Assembly: GCA_900545995.1 (NCBI GenBank)
Contig: URBM01000125.1
Location: 1-5,246, forward strand
Direction of reading: 5' to 3'
DNA from: an uncultured Collinsella sp.
GTDB taxonomy: Bacteria > Actinomycetota > Coriobacteriia > Coriobacteriales > Coriobacteriaceae
DNA: 5,246 nucleotides
Below, in pieces: positions 1 through 5,246 of this stretch. Made by a program: the position numbers and the translations under genes. Each line of letters begins with the position of its first letter. The stretch's first letter is position 1. Below the pieces are notes generated by a model. It had not been told where the DNA came from and made no database searches. It was given only the letters and a program-made list of their open reading frames with translations.

Positions 1-47
1 CTACACGAGCCTTATCGTCGGCAGCGTCAGATGTGTATAAGAGACAG
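1..47 (+). other. Illumina Nextera i5 adapter left at contig end (artefact)
   Basis: This is synthetic library sequence, not genome. In order it holds the last six bases of the P5 flow-cell primer (CTACAC, 1-6), an 8-base index GAGCCTTA (7-14), which I recall as Nextera index S521, the Read 1 primer part TCGTCGGCAGCGTC (15-28), and the 19-bp Tn5 mosaic end AGATGTGTATAAGAGACAG (29-47). The order and junctions match a Nextera i5 adapter exactly, so the genomic insert starts at 48. Read through on the minus strand, the adapter adds a false C-terminal LSLIHI tail to the gene at 48-818. On the plus strand it creates a false N-terminus beginning MYKRQ. It should be trimmed. Confidence 0.99.
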
Positions 48-818
48 CCCATAGATATCGCGATAAGCGGCATCGATTTGATAGCGATAGGTCACCGAGA
101 ATGTGCGATCGGTCGAGGAGACCCACGAGGCAGTACGCGCCGAGGCGCTCGCAGGAGCAATGGCCCCCTCCGGCGTCATATCAAGTATCTCGACCTGGGA
201 CTGCTGGCGGCAGGCGGCGGCAACGGGAAGCCACGCGCGAACGGTCTCCCCCTCCAAAGCACCGGGGACAGACACGCATGCCTTAAGCGTAATGGTGCGA
301 GACAGCCCGCCCTGCGACTCCATCTCCTCGAGCATCTGGTTGCGCAGCGCAATTCCATCCGCAGAATCGGGACGCAGACCCGGAACCTCCTTGGGATACA
401 CGCGCAAAGAATCAAGGAAGTTGTCAAGAACGAACAGCTCGCCATCGATAAAGCGCCAATCGATACGCTTGCGGTCAATCAGGTCGTCAAACTGCTCTTC
501 GGTAAACTCAGGCCACTCCTCGCGGATCATCTCGATAGCCCGATCACGCGACACCGAAAAATGAAGCGGTGTCTCGAGCATGCGATACCGCTCGGCACGA
601 ACACAAGCAGCCAGCGAAGGCTCAGGATTCTGCCCCAAAAGGCGAACGCAGGCAGCAACAGCCTGCGTCAAATACCCGGCATCCTTAAGACGAAGAATCT
701 CGGGCGGCAGTCCAATATCGAGATGACGAAAGTCATCACAGCAAACATCAACAGAGCAACCAACAGGACCCTCGTCAATAACCTTCCCATCAGCAGGTAA
801 AACATCAACAACAGCCAT
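48..818 (-). CDS. Probable transglutaminase-like protein, N-terminal part (3' end cut by contig end)
   Basis: Visible are 257 residues from an ATG at 818. GGGAG (824-828) lies 5 nt upstream of it. The frame is also open to an ATG at 896, but that one sits on the terminator hairpin at 865-894, so 818 is preferred. Residues 80-150 hold a run resembling the helical lead-in of bacterial transglutaminase-like proteins: WPEFTEEQFDDLID (102-115), then DWRFIDGELFVLDNF (120-134). Residues 190-247 resemble the beta-rich region before the catalytic core: ETVRAWLP, then QSQVEIL, then FSVTYRYQ. The Cys-His-Asp transglutaminase core would lie beyond the contig end, so catalysis cannot be judged. No signal peptide or membrane segment is seen, which suggests a cytoplasmic protein. 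Family assignment is by remembered resemblance only. The LSLIHI tail seen past 48 is adapter. A hypothetical protein of another family is possible. Confidence 0.6.
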
Positions 819-823
819 AACCA

Positions 824-828
824 CTCCC
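824..828 (-). promoter_or_regulatory. Ribosome binding site of the transglutaminase-like gene
   Basis: GGGAG on the minus strand, 5 nt before the ATG at 816-818. It decides between this start and the longer in-frame ATG at 894-896, which has no usable Shine-Dalgarno sequence and lies within a terminator hairpin. Confidence 0.6.
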
Positions 829-851
829 GCGTCGAACGATAGACAACCCCA

Positions 852-881
852 ATTGTACCGAGATAAAAAAGAAAGCCCCAA
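852..881 (-). promoter_or_regulatory. Possible promoter of the transglutaminase-like gene
   Basis: On the minus strand a good -10 box, TACAAT (852-857), lies 18 nt downstream of a weak -35 box, TTGGGG (876-881). Transcription would start near 845 and give a leader of about 27 nt. The -35 box and spacer overlap the terminator at 865-894, so the end of one unit would double as the start of the next. The inference rests mainly on the -10 box and on the need for a promoter after the terminator. Confidence 0.35.
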
Positions 882-894
882 CAAAGGAGCCCTC
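865..894 (-). terminator. Rho-independent terminator, downstream of fba
   Basis: On the minus strand the arm GAGGGCTCC (886-894) pairs with GGGGCTTTC (871-879) in a 9-bp stem with three G-U pairs. The loop is TTTGTT (880-885), and a run of six T residues (865-870) follows at once. This is the classical shape of an intrinsic terminator. It lies about 180 nt past the fba stop, after the long hairpin at 957-1050, and just before the gene starting at 818. It would isolate the two transcription units. Confidence 0.7.
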
Positions 895-956
895 AACGCC
901 GATAAACGGTAGCCAAAAATGAAATCAGCCCAGTAACCCTGTAGCGAGTTAACAAA

Positions 957-1050
957 GGAGACCCCGTTTCCCCGGAGCTGATTCCGTCGCGCGACTTCTG
1001 GCGAAGCCAGGTGAGCGCGAGGGAAACAGCGTAGGGGAAACGGGGCCTCC
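957..1050 (-). repeat. 94-nt nested inverted repeat (long multi-tier hairpin) after fba
   Basis: The outer arms are 957-973 and 1034-1050: 17 positions pair, with one A/C mismatch on the plus strand that becomes a G-U pair in minus-strand RNA. The middle arms 977-992 and 1015-1030 pair at 14 of 16 positions. An apical 5-bp stem, 998-1002 with 1006-1010, closes a 3-nt loop. The element begins 21 bp past the fba stop. In a minus-strand transcript it would form one near-continuous hairpin followed only by a weak T-rich run (TTTGTT, 951-956). It could act as a poor terminator, as a 3' barrier that protects fba mRNA, or be a dispersed palindromic repeat of the REP/ERIC/MITE kind. The structure is certain from the sequence; the function is open. 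Confidence 0.8.
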
Positions 1051-1071
1051 GGCGGGAAGTTAAACCGCTAC

Positions 1072-1938
1072 TTACGCCTTGTTGACGGAGCCAAACTCCT
1101 CCATGAGCTCCTTGGTGCGGGCAACGATGTTGTCGCGACCAGGCTTGAGGAGCTTGCGGGGATCAAAGCCCTTGCCCTGCTGATCCTTGCCAGCCTCGAT
1201 GTACTCGCGGACGCCCTTGGCGAAGACGAGCTGCAGGTCGGTGTTGACGTTGATCTTGGAGATGCCCAGGGAGATGGCCTTCTTGATCTGATCCTCGGGG
1301 ATGCCGGTACCACCGTGCAGAACGAGGGGCAGGTCGCCGGTCTGAGCCTTGATCTCGCCCAGACGCTCGAAGGAAAGGCCAGCCCAGTCGGCGGGATACA
1401 CGCCGTGGATGTTGCCGATGCCGCAGGCGAGGAAGTCGACGCCCAGGTCAGCAATCTGCTTGCACTCAGCAGGGTCAGCGAGCTCGCCGTTGGAGGTCAC
1501 GCCGTCCTCGGTGCCGCCGATGCCGCCGACCTCGGCCTCGATGGACATGCCCTTGGAGTGGGCAAGCTCAACGAGCTCCTTGGTGCGGTCGAGGTTAAGC
1601 TGGAAGGTCTCCTCGTGAGAGCCGTCATACATGATGGACGTGAAGCCGGCCTCGATGCACTTGAAGCAGTCCTCGTAAGAACCGTGATCGAGGTGAAGGG
1701 CGACGGGAACGGTAACGCCCGTGGCCTCGACGGCAGCCTTGACCATGTCGGCGCAGACCTTGAAACCGCCCATCCACTTAGCGGCACCAGCGGTGCACTG
1801 AAGGATCAGCGGAGACTTGGCCTCCTCGGCGGCCTGGAGAATAGCCAGGGTCCACTCGAGGTTGTTGGTGTTGAAGGCACCGAGAGCGTACTTGCCGGCC
1901 TCGGCCTTCTTGAGCATGTCTGCTGCGTTGACGAGCAT
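1072..1938 (-). CDS. fba: Class II fructose-1,6-bisphosphate aldolase
   Basis: A 288-residue cytoplasmic enzyme of glycolysis and gluconeogenesis that reversibly splits fructose 1,6-bisphosphate into dihydroxyacetone phosphate and glyceraldehyde 3-phosphate using a divalent metal, normally zinc. Length and sequence follow the Bacillus FbaA type (about 285 residues) closely. Visible landmarks are LHLDHGS at 81-87, with catalytic Asp84 and metal ligand His85; the EAE segment at 134-136; GNIHG, with metal ligand His178; LHGGTGI at 207-213, with metal ligand His208 and a phosphate-binding glycine loop; and INVNTD at 229-234. The N-terminal GAFNTNNLEW (20-29) is also typical. The frame stays open 32 codons further upstream, but the ATG at 1938 is fixed by a perfect AGGAGG and by homology. 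It appears monocistronic. GatY/KbaY tagatose-bisphosphate aldolases are related, but overall similarity favours FBA. Confidence 0.96.
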   Translation of the reverse strand: MLVNAADMLKKAEAGKYALGAFNTNNLEWTLAILQAAEEAKSPLILQCTAGAAKWMGGFKVCADMVKAAVEATGVTVPVALHLDHGSYEDCFKCIEAGFTSIMYDGSHEETFQLNLDRTKELVELAHSKGMSIEAEVGGIGGTEDGVTSNGELADPAECKQIADLGVDFLACGIGNIHGVYPADWAGLSFERLGEIKAQTGDLPLVLHGGTGIPEDQIKKAISLGISKINVNTDLQLVFAKGVREYIEAGKDQQGKGFDPRKLLKPGRDNIVARTKELMEEFGSVNKA

Positions 1939-1946
1939 AAAAGAAA

Positions 1947-1952
1947 CCTCCT
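1947..1952 (-). promoter_or_regulatory. Strong ribosome binding site of fba
   Basis: A perfect AGGAGG on the minus strand, 8 nt before the ATG at 1936-1938. It excludes the longer in-frame start at 2034 and fits a highly translated glycolytic gene. Confidence 0.9.
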
Positions 1953-1978
1953 GTAAGGTTGCTCCGATAACGCCTGAG

Positions 1979-1987
1979 ATTTTACCA
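1979..1987 (-). promoter_or_regulatory. Probable fba promoter, extended -10 type
   Basis: On the minus strand, TGG followed by TAAAAT gives an extended -10 element (TG at 1986-1987, hexamer at 1979-1984). No good -35 box lies 17-18 nt upstream (only CGTTTA or GTTTAT around 2002-2008), which fits an extended -10 promoter. Transcription would start near 1972, leaving a leader of about 34 nt with the AGGAGG site inside. Confidence 0.5.
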
Positions 1988-2008
1988 CGGCGTACCCGAG
2001 CATAAACG

Positions 2009-2024
2009 TTCGTTTGTTCACGAA
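2009..2024 (-). promoter_or_regulatory. Short inverted repeat upstream of the fba promoter, operator candidate
   Basis: Arms TTCGT (2009-2013) and ACGAA (2020-2024) are separated by 6 nt, centred about 35 bp upstream of the proposed -10 box. The size and place would suit a dimeric regulator, but 5-bp arms arise easily by chance and no known operator is recognised. Confidence 0.2.
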
Positions 2025-2133
2025 TATCGTCCAAACAGACTTTTTTTGACCGTTTGCCCTACGGAATCGACCCGTTGGGGAAAAATAGCTTGACGTTTGG
2101 ACGCTTCTCGTGCTTCAGGAGCTGACTATAAAG

Positions 2134-2817
2134 CTACACCTGCATGAAAGGGTTCTGCATGAGCTCGCGTGCCATGGTGGTCGAATCGCCATGGCCGGTT
2201 AGGCAAACGGTATCGGGCGGGAGAAGCCGGGCGAGCTTGGAGAGCGAGCGCAGAATCGCCGCCTCGTCTCCTCCAGAAAGATCGGTGCGGCCGTGGCTGC
2301 CCGGGAATAGTGTGTCGCCCACAAAGGCAATGTTCCCCTGCTCGGTGGCAGCAAACAAGACGATCCCGCCCGGCGTATGCCCTGGCGTCTCGATCACCTG
2401 CAGGCAGATATCGCCCACCTCGATAGCATCGCCTTCGGCGAGCAGGCGCGTCGGCTCCCCGGGGTCAGGCGTCTCAATGCCCCACATAGCTCGCTGTTCC
2501 TCGATGTTCGCATGCGGCACCGCCACATCCTTGGCACACAGCTCATACTGGCAGCCCTCGCCAACGGTGGTTCGCACGCCGGCAACACCACCAACATGAT
2601 CGGCATGGCCATGAGTGCATACGGCGCCAAGCACGCGTACACCGGCATGTTCGGCTCGAATATGCTCCACCAAACGCTCGCCTTCCCATGCGGGGTCGAT
2701 AATCACGCACTCATTGTCCGAAATAACAGCATAGCTATTGGTCTGAATGGGACCGTTTACGAGCGTCTCAATCTCGACCGATCCCTTGGGAGTTAAATCC
2801 AAGGACACAGCACTCAT
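2134..2817 (-). CDS. MBL-fold metallo-hydrolase, single-domain glyoxalase II-like
   Basis: A 227-residue cytoplasmic protein with the complete metal site of the metallo-beta-lactamase superfamily: THGHADHVGG at 68-77 (His69, His71, Asp73, His74), ETPGHTPG at 143-150 (His147), GDTLF at 167-171 (bridging Asp168), and TGHG at 207-210 (His209). These should bind two metal ions and hydrolyse a thioester, ester or similar bond. It lacks the extra C-terminal domain of true glyoxalase II, so it fits the short YcbL/YqgX-like hydrolases, whose substrates are poorly known. The ATG at 2817 is supported by AGGAG (2824-2828), 6 nt upstream. It lies 84 bp after rel on the same strand. From memory, a small hydrolase next to rel is common in Gram-positive bacteria, which hints at co-transcription but not at a shared function. 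Confidence 0.9.
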   Translation of the reverse strand: MSAVSLDLTPKGSVEIETLVNGPIQTNSYAVISDNECVIIDPAWEGERLVEHIRAEHAGVRVLGAVCTHGHADHVGGVAGVRTTVGEGCQYELCAKDVAVPHANIEEQRAMWGIETPDPGEPTRLLAEGDAIEVGDICLQVIETPGHTPGGIVLFAATEQGNIAFVGDTLFPGSHGRTDLSGGDEAAILRSLSKLARLLPPDTVCLTGHGDSTTMARELMQNPFMQV

Positions 2818-2823
2818 GTCCCT

Positions 2824-2828
2824 CTCCT
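2824..2828 (-). promoter_or_regulatory. Ribosome binding site of the MBL-fold hydrolase
   Basis: AGGAG on the minus strand, 6 nt before the ATG at 2815-2817, in a purine-rich leader. It begins 10 nt past the 12-bp hairpin at 2838-2865, so the site itself stays unpaired. Confidence 0.75.
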
Positions 2829-2837
2829 CTCTATAGA

Positions 2838-2865
2838 ACTCGAGGCATCAAACGATGCCTCGAGT
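2838..2865 (-). repeat. Perfect 12-bp hairpin between rel and the hydrolase gene
   Basis: Arms 2838-2849 (ACTCGAGGCATC on the plus strand) and 2854-2865 (GATGCCTCGAGT) pair perfectly around a 4-nt loop. In minus-strand RNA the loop is GTTT. No T-run follows on either strand, so it is not a standard intrinsic terminator. It lies 36 bp past the rel stop and 20 bp before the hydrolase start. It may be a processing or stability element in a two-gene transcript, a weak attenuator, or a protein-binding palindrome. Confidence 0.75.
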
Positions 2866-2901
2866 GTAGCGAATATCGATAATGTGACACGTTCGTCGCG
2901 A

Positions 2902-5208
2902 CTAAACGCGGCGCTTAAGCTGGGCTCCACCCTCGCCGGGCATCAGGCGGCGCGCGTCGTAGACCGAGTCGACGCTGCTGATAGAGGCCAGCAGCGGATC
3001 CAGACCACTCGCGTCCGAGATCTCGACCATAAAGCGCAAGGTTGCAATACCCTCGCGGTTGGTCGACGTGGCGGCAGAAAGGATATTGCCGCCCGCATCG
3101 CCAATGGCGATGGTGACGTCCTTGAGCAGGCCCATGCGGTCCAGGCACTCGACCACAATCTCGACCTGGAAAAGCGTATCGGCAGCACCATCCCACTCTA
3201 CGTCAATCATGCGCTCGGGATGTTCCATAAGGCCCTTGACGTTGGGGCAGTTGGCGCGATGCACCGAAACGCCACGACCGCGCGTGATGAAGCCGACGAT
3301 GTCGTCGCCCGTCACGGGGTTGCAGCAATGAGCCAGACGGACCAGCAGGCCGCTGTTGCTCTCGCCCTTGACGATAATGCCGTTACTGGCGCTCTTACCG
3401 CGCTTTTGCGGCTTGCGGTTGGAGCCGCGAGCGGGCTGCTTTACGACCTCGGCGATAGCCTCGGCCTTGGTGAGCTGTTCCTCGGGCTTGGGGTCCAAGA
3501 TTTGCTCGACCTTATTGCCCACAGCGCGCGGGGCGACCTTGCCCGCGCCAACGGCTGCAAAAAGGTCCTCGAGCTGCTTGAAGTTAAACTGCTCCGCCAC
3601 GGCGTTGAGCGCACGCGTGGATCGTGGCGTAGAGATGCCATACCCGCGCTTACGCAGGTCCTTGGCCAGTATATCGCGGCCGGCGGCAGCGTCGTCATCC
3701 TTGGTCGCGGCGGCGAAATAACGGCGAATCTTTGACTTGGCCGAAGGTGTCTTGACGATCTTGAGCCAATCGCGCGACGGCTTAGAGCTCTTGTTAGTCA
3801 GAATCTCGACACGGTCACCCGTCTTGATCTCGTGCGTGAGCGGCGCCACCGCACCGTTGATTTTGGCGCCGACACAGTGGTTACCGACCTCGGTATGAAC
3901 GGCGTAGGCAAAGTCGAGCGGTGTAGAGCCGGCACGAAGCGCCATGACCTCGCCCTTGGGCGTAAAGACAAAAATTTCCTGGTCGAACAAGTCGACCTTC
4001 AGCGAATGCAGGTATTCCTTGGCATCGGTGATCTCGTCAGACGCCGCCCAGTCGAGTGAGTGCTTGAGCCAGTTGATCTGGTCGTCCAGACGCTGCGCAT
4101 CGTTAGTCTTGGAGGCAGACGATCCGCCCGACTTCTTATACAGCCAGTGGGCAGCGATGCCATACTCGGCCTGCTCGTGCATTTCGTAGGTTCGAATCTG
4201 AATCTCGAGCGGACGGGCCGTGGGGCCGATAACCGTCGTGTGAAGCGATTGGTAGTTATTGACCTTGGGCATGGCGATATAGTCTTTAAAACGACCGGGC
4301 ATGGGATGCCACAGGGTATGCACGGCACCAAGCGTGGAATAGCAATCGCGCACCGAATGAGTGATGACGCGCAGCGCCACCAGGTCGTAAATCTCGGAGA
4401 ACTCCTTGCCCTTGCGCTTCATCTTTTGATAGATGGACCAATAGTGCTTGGAACGACCGTTGATCTGAAAGCCCTCAAGACCAATGCGATTGAGCTCATC
4501 GGTGAGCGTCTTGATGGTCTCGGCCAGATAACGCTCGCGAACCTCGCGCGACTCGGATACCATGCGCGCGATGCGCTGGTAGGCATCGGGCTCCAAGTAG
4601 AAAAAGGACAGGTCCTCGAGCTCCCACTTGATTGAACTCATGCCCAGGCGGTCGGCCAAAGGCGCGTACACGTCCATGGTCTCGCGTGCCTTAAACAGGC
4701 GGCGGTCCTCGCGCAGAGCGGCAAGCGTGCGCATGTTATGCAGGCGGTCGGCGAGCTTGACGATGATGACGCGGATGTCCTTGGACATGGCGAGAAACAT
4801 CTTGCGCAGCGTAAGCGCCTGCTTCTCGTCCATGCTGTCGACTTCAATGTTGGTGAGCTTGGTCACGCCGTCGACGAGCCCTGCCACGGTTTCGCCAAAC
4901 AGACCCGAAACATCGGCAAGCGAGGTCTCGGTGTCCTCGACGGTATCGTGCAGCAACGCGGCGCACACCACATCGCAGTCCATCTTGAGGTCAGCCAGAA
5001 TGATAGCTACCTCGACGGGATGGTTAATGTACATCTCACCCGAGCGCCGCTTTTGGTTGCAGTGCTTCTCGGCAGCAAAGCAGTAGGCCTGCTCCACATT
5101 GGAGAAGTCGTCCTCGTTCATATATTTGAGGCACAGACGCTCCAGCTTGTCGTAGCTGTCCGCCATAATCTCGGGCGGCAGCTCATCGGCATGCTTATAG
5201 TGCTCCAT
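2902..5208 (-). CDS. rel: Bifunctional (p)ppGpp synthetase/hydrolase, Rel/SpoT family
   Basis: A 768-residue cytoplasmic, ribosome-associated stringent-response enzyme that makes (p)ppGpp from ATP and GDP/GTP and also degrades it. Domains from the ATG at 5208: the HD hydrolase (about 40-190) has His63, ALLHDTVEDT (84-93) with His87-Asp88, and KLADRLHN (151-158), so hydrolysis looks intact. The synthetase (about 240-360) has GRSKHYWSIYQKM, RFKDYIAMPK (306-315), YQSLHT (319-324) and EIQIRT (335-340). RFKD is the RxKD signature of bifunctional Rel rather than the acidic form of synthetase-only RelA. TGS is at about 411-471, followed by a helical region, a basic low-complexity linker (591-607), a Cys/His motif with His627, Cys628, Cys629, His650 and Cys654, and a C-terminal ACT domain (about 678-755). 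The length is normal. The start is uncertain: GGAG directly abuts the ATG, and the frame stays open to the window edge, so the 5' end may be missing. Confidence 0.95.
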   Translation of the reverse strand: MEHYKHADELPPEIMADSYDKLERLCLKYMNEDDFSNVEQAYCFAAEKHCNQKRRSGEMYINHPVEVAIILADLKMDCDVVCAALLHDTVEDTETSLADVSGLFGETVAGLVDGVTKLTNIEVDSMDEKQALTLRKMFLAMSKDIRVIIVKLADRLHNMRTLAALREDRRLFKARETMDVYAPLADRLGMSSIKWELEDLSFFYLEPDAYQRIARMVSESREVRERYLAETIKTLTDELNRIGLEGFQINGRSKHYWSIYQKMKRKGKEFSEIYDLVALRVITHSVRDCYSTLGAVHTLWHPMPGRFKDYIAMPKVNNYQSLHTTVIGPTARPLEIQIRTYEMHEQAEYGIAAHWLYKKSGGSSASKTNDAQRLDDQINWLKHSLDWAASDEITDAKEYLHSLKVDLFDQEIFVFTPKGEVMALRAGSTPLDFAYAVHTEVGNHCVGAKINGAVAPLTHEIKTGDRVEILTNKSSKPSRDWLKIVKTPSAKSKIRRYFAAATKDDDAAAGRDILAKDLRKRGYGISTPRSTRALNAVAEQFNFKQLEDLFAAVGAGKVAPRAVGNKVEQILDPKPEEQLTKAEAIAEVVKQPARGSNRKPQKRGKSASNGIIVKGESNSGLLVRLAHCCNPVTGDDIVGFITRGRGVSVHRANCPNVKGLMEHPERMIDVEWDGAADTLFQVEIVVECLDRMGLLKDVTIAIGDAGGNILSAATSTNREGIATLRFMVEISDASGLDPLLASISSVDSVYDARRLMPGEGGAQLKRRV

Positions 5209-5246
5209 CTCCGAAAACGGCTGGAGGGTGGAATCATGGGCGGTAC

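Noticed and set aside
33..800. Plus-strand 255-codon frame beginning MYKRQ
   Set aside because: Its start lies in the Nextera adapter, and it is antisense to the better supported gene at 48-818. The sequence has no recognisable domain.
1315..1956. Plus-strand 213-codon frame opposite fba
   Set aside because: A high-GC shadow of the aldolase, with repetitive Leu/Gly/Val/Ala composition and no family resemblance.
2041..2047. Run of seven T on the plus strand
   Set aside because: No stem precedes it on the plus strand and no plus-strand gene needs a terminator. On the minus strand it is an A-run.
2081..2136. Possible terminator of the hydrolase gene (TAGCTT and AAGCTA arms before a short T-run)
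   Set aside because: Only 6-bp arms with a loop of about 39 nt, and one arm includes the stop codon. This is too weak to call, although a T-run of five follows.
2863..2890. Possible promoter for the hydrolase (GTGTCA, 16 nt, TACACT on the minus strand)
   Set aside because: Both boxes match only 4 of 6 positions, and the -10 box overlaps the base of the hairpin. Co-transcription with rel is as likely.
2884..3735. Plus-strand 283-codon frame opposite rel
   Set aside because: Antisense shadow of the Rel C-terminal half. No domain is recognised and the strand partner is unambiguous.
4060..4635. Plus-strand frame of 191 codons opposite the Rel synthetase domain
   Set aside because: Antisense shadow, with composition dictated by the Rel codons on the other strand.
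5235..5237. Minus-strand ATG overlapping a TGA (ATGA) near the right edge
   Set aside because: The ATG is out of frame with Rel and opens only a short frame. The TGA may end an upstream gene, but too little sequence is visible.

Overview
The window looks like ordinary chromosomal sequence from a high-GC actinobacterial gut commensal. The Coriobacteriia, and Collinsella or a close relative in particular, are my best guess. That rests on impressions of codon use and protein style, not on a search. All four supported genes lie on the minus strand, so transcription runs from the right end to the left. I found no tRNA, rRNA, CRISPR array, insertion sequence, prophage or defence gene.

From right to left in transcription order: (1) a long Rel/SpoT-type (p)ppGpp synthetase-hydrolase fills positions 2902-5208, and its true N-terminus may lie beyond the right edge. 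(2) An 84-bp gap with a perfect 12-bp hairpin separates it from a stand-alone metallo-beta-lactamase-fold hydrolase (2134-2817). (3) After about 195 bp of intergenic DNA carrying a probable extended -10 promoter comes a class II fructose-bisphosphate aldolase (1072-1938) with a perfect AGGAGG ribosome binding site. (4) Downstream of the aldolase is a 253-bp gap with a 94-nt multi-tier inverted repeat and then a conventional intrinsic terminator. (5) A further minus-strand gene begins at 818 and is cut by the left end of the contig. It looks like the N-terminal part of a transglutaminase-like protein.

The first 47 bases are not biological. They are an Illumina Nextera i5 adapter (end of the P5 primer, 8-base index GAGCCTTA, Read 1 sequence and the 19-bp Tn5 mosaic end). 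Genomic sequence starts at 48, and reading frames that cross this junction gain false ends.

Functionally, Rel sets the stringent-response alarmone level. The small metallo-hydrolase next to it is probably co-expressed or at least co-located, and its substrate is unknown. The aldolase is a central glycolytic enzyme that appears to be a single-gene transcription unit between a promoter and a terminator region. I see no convincing new biological system. The items most worth a second look are the long nested hairpin after fba, the adapter artefact, the hairpin between rel and the hydrolase, and the unresolved Rel start.
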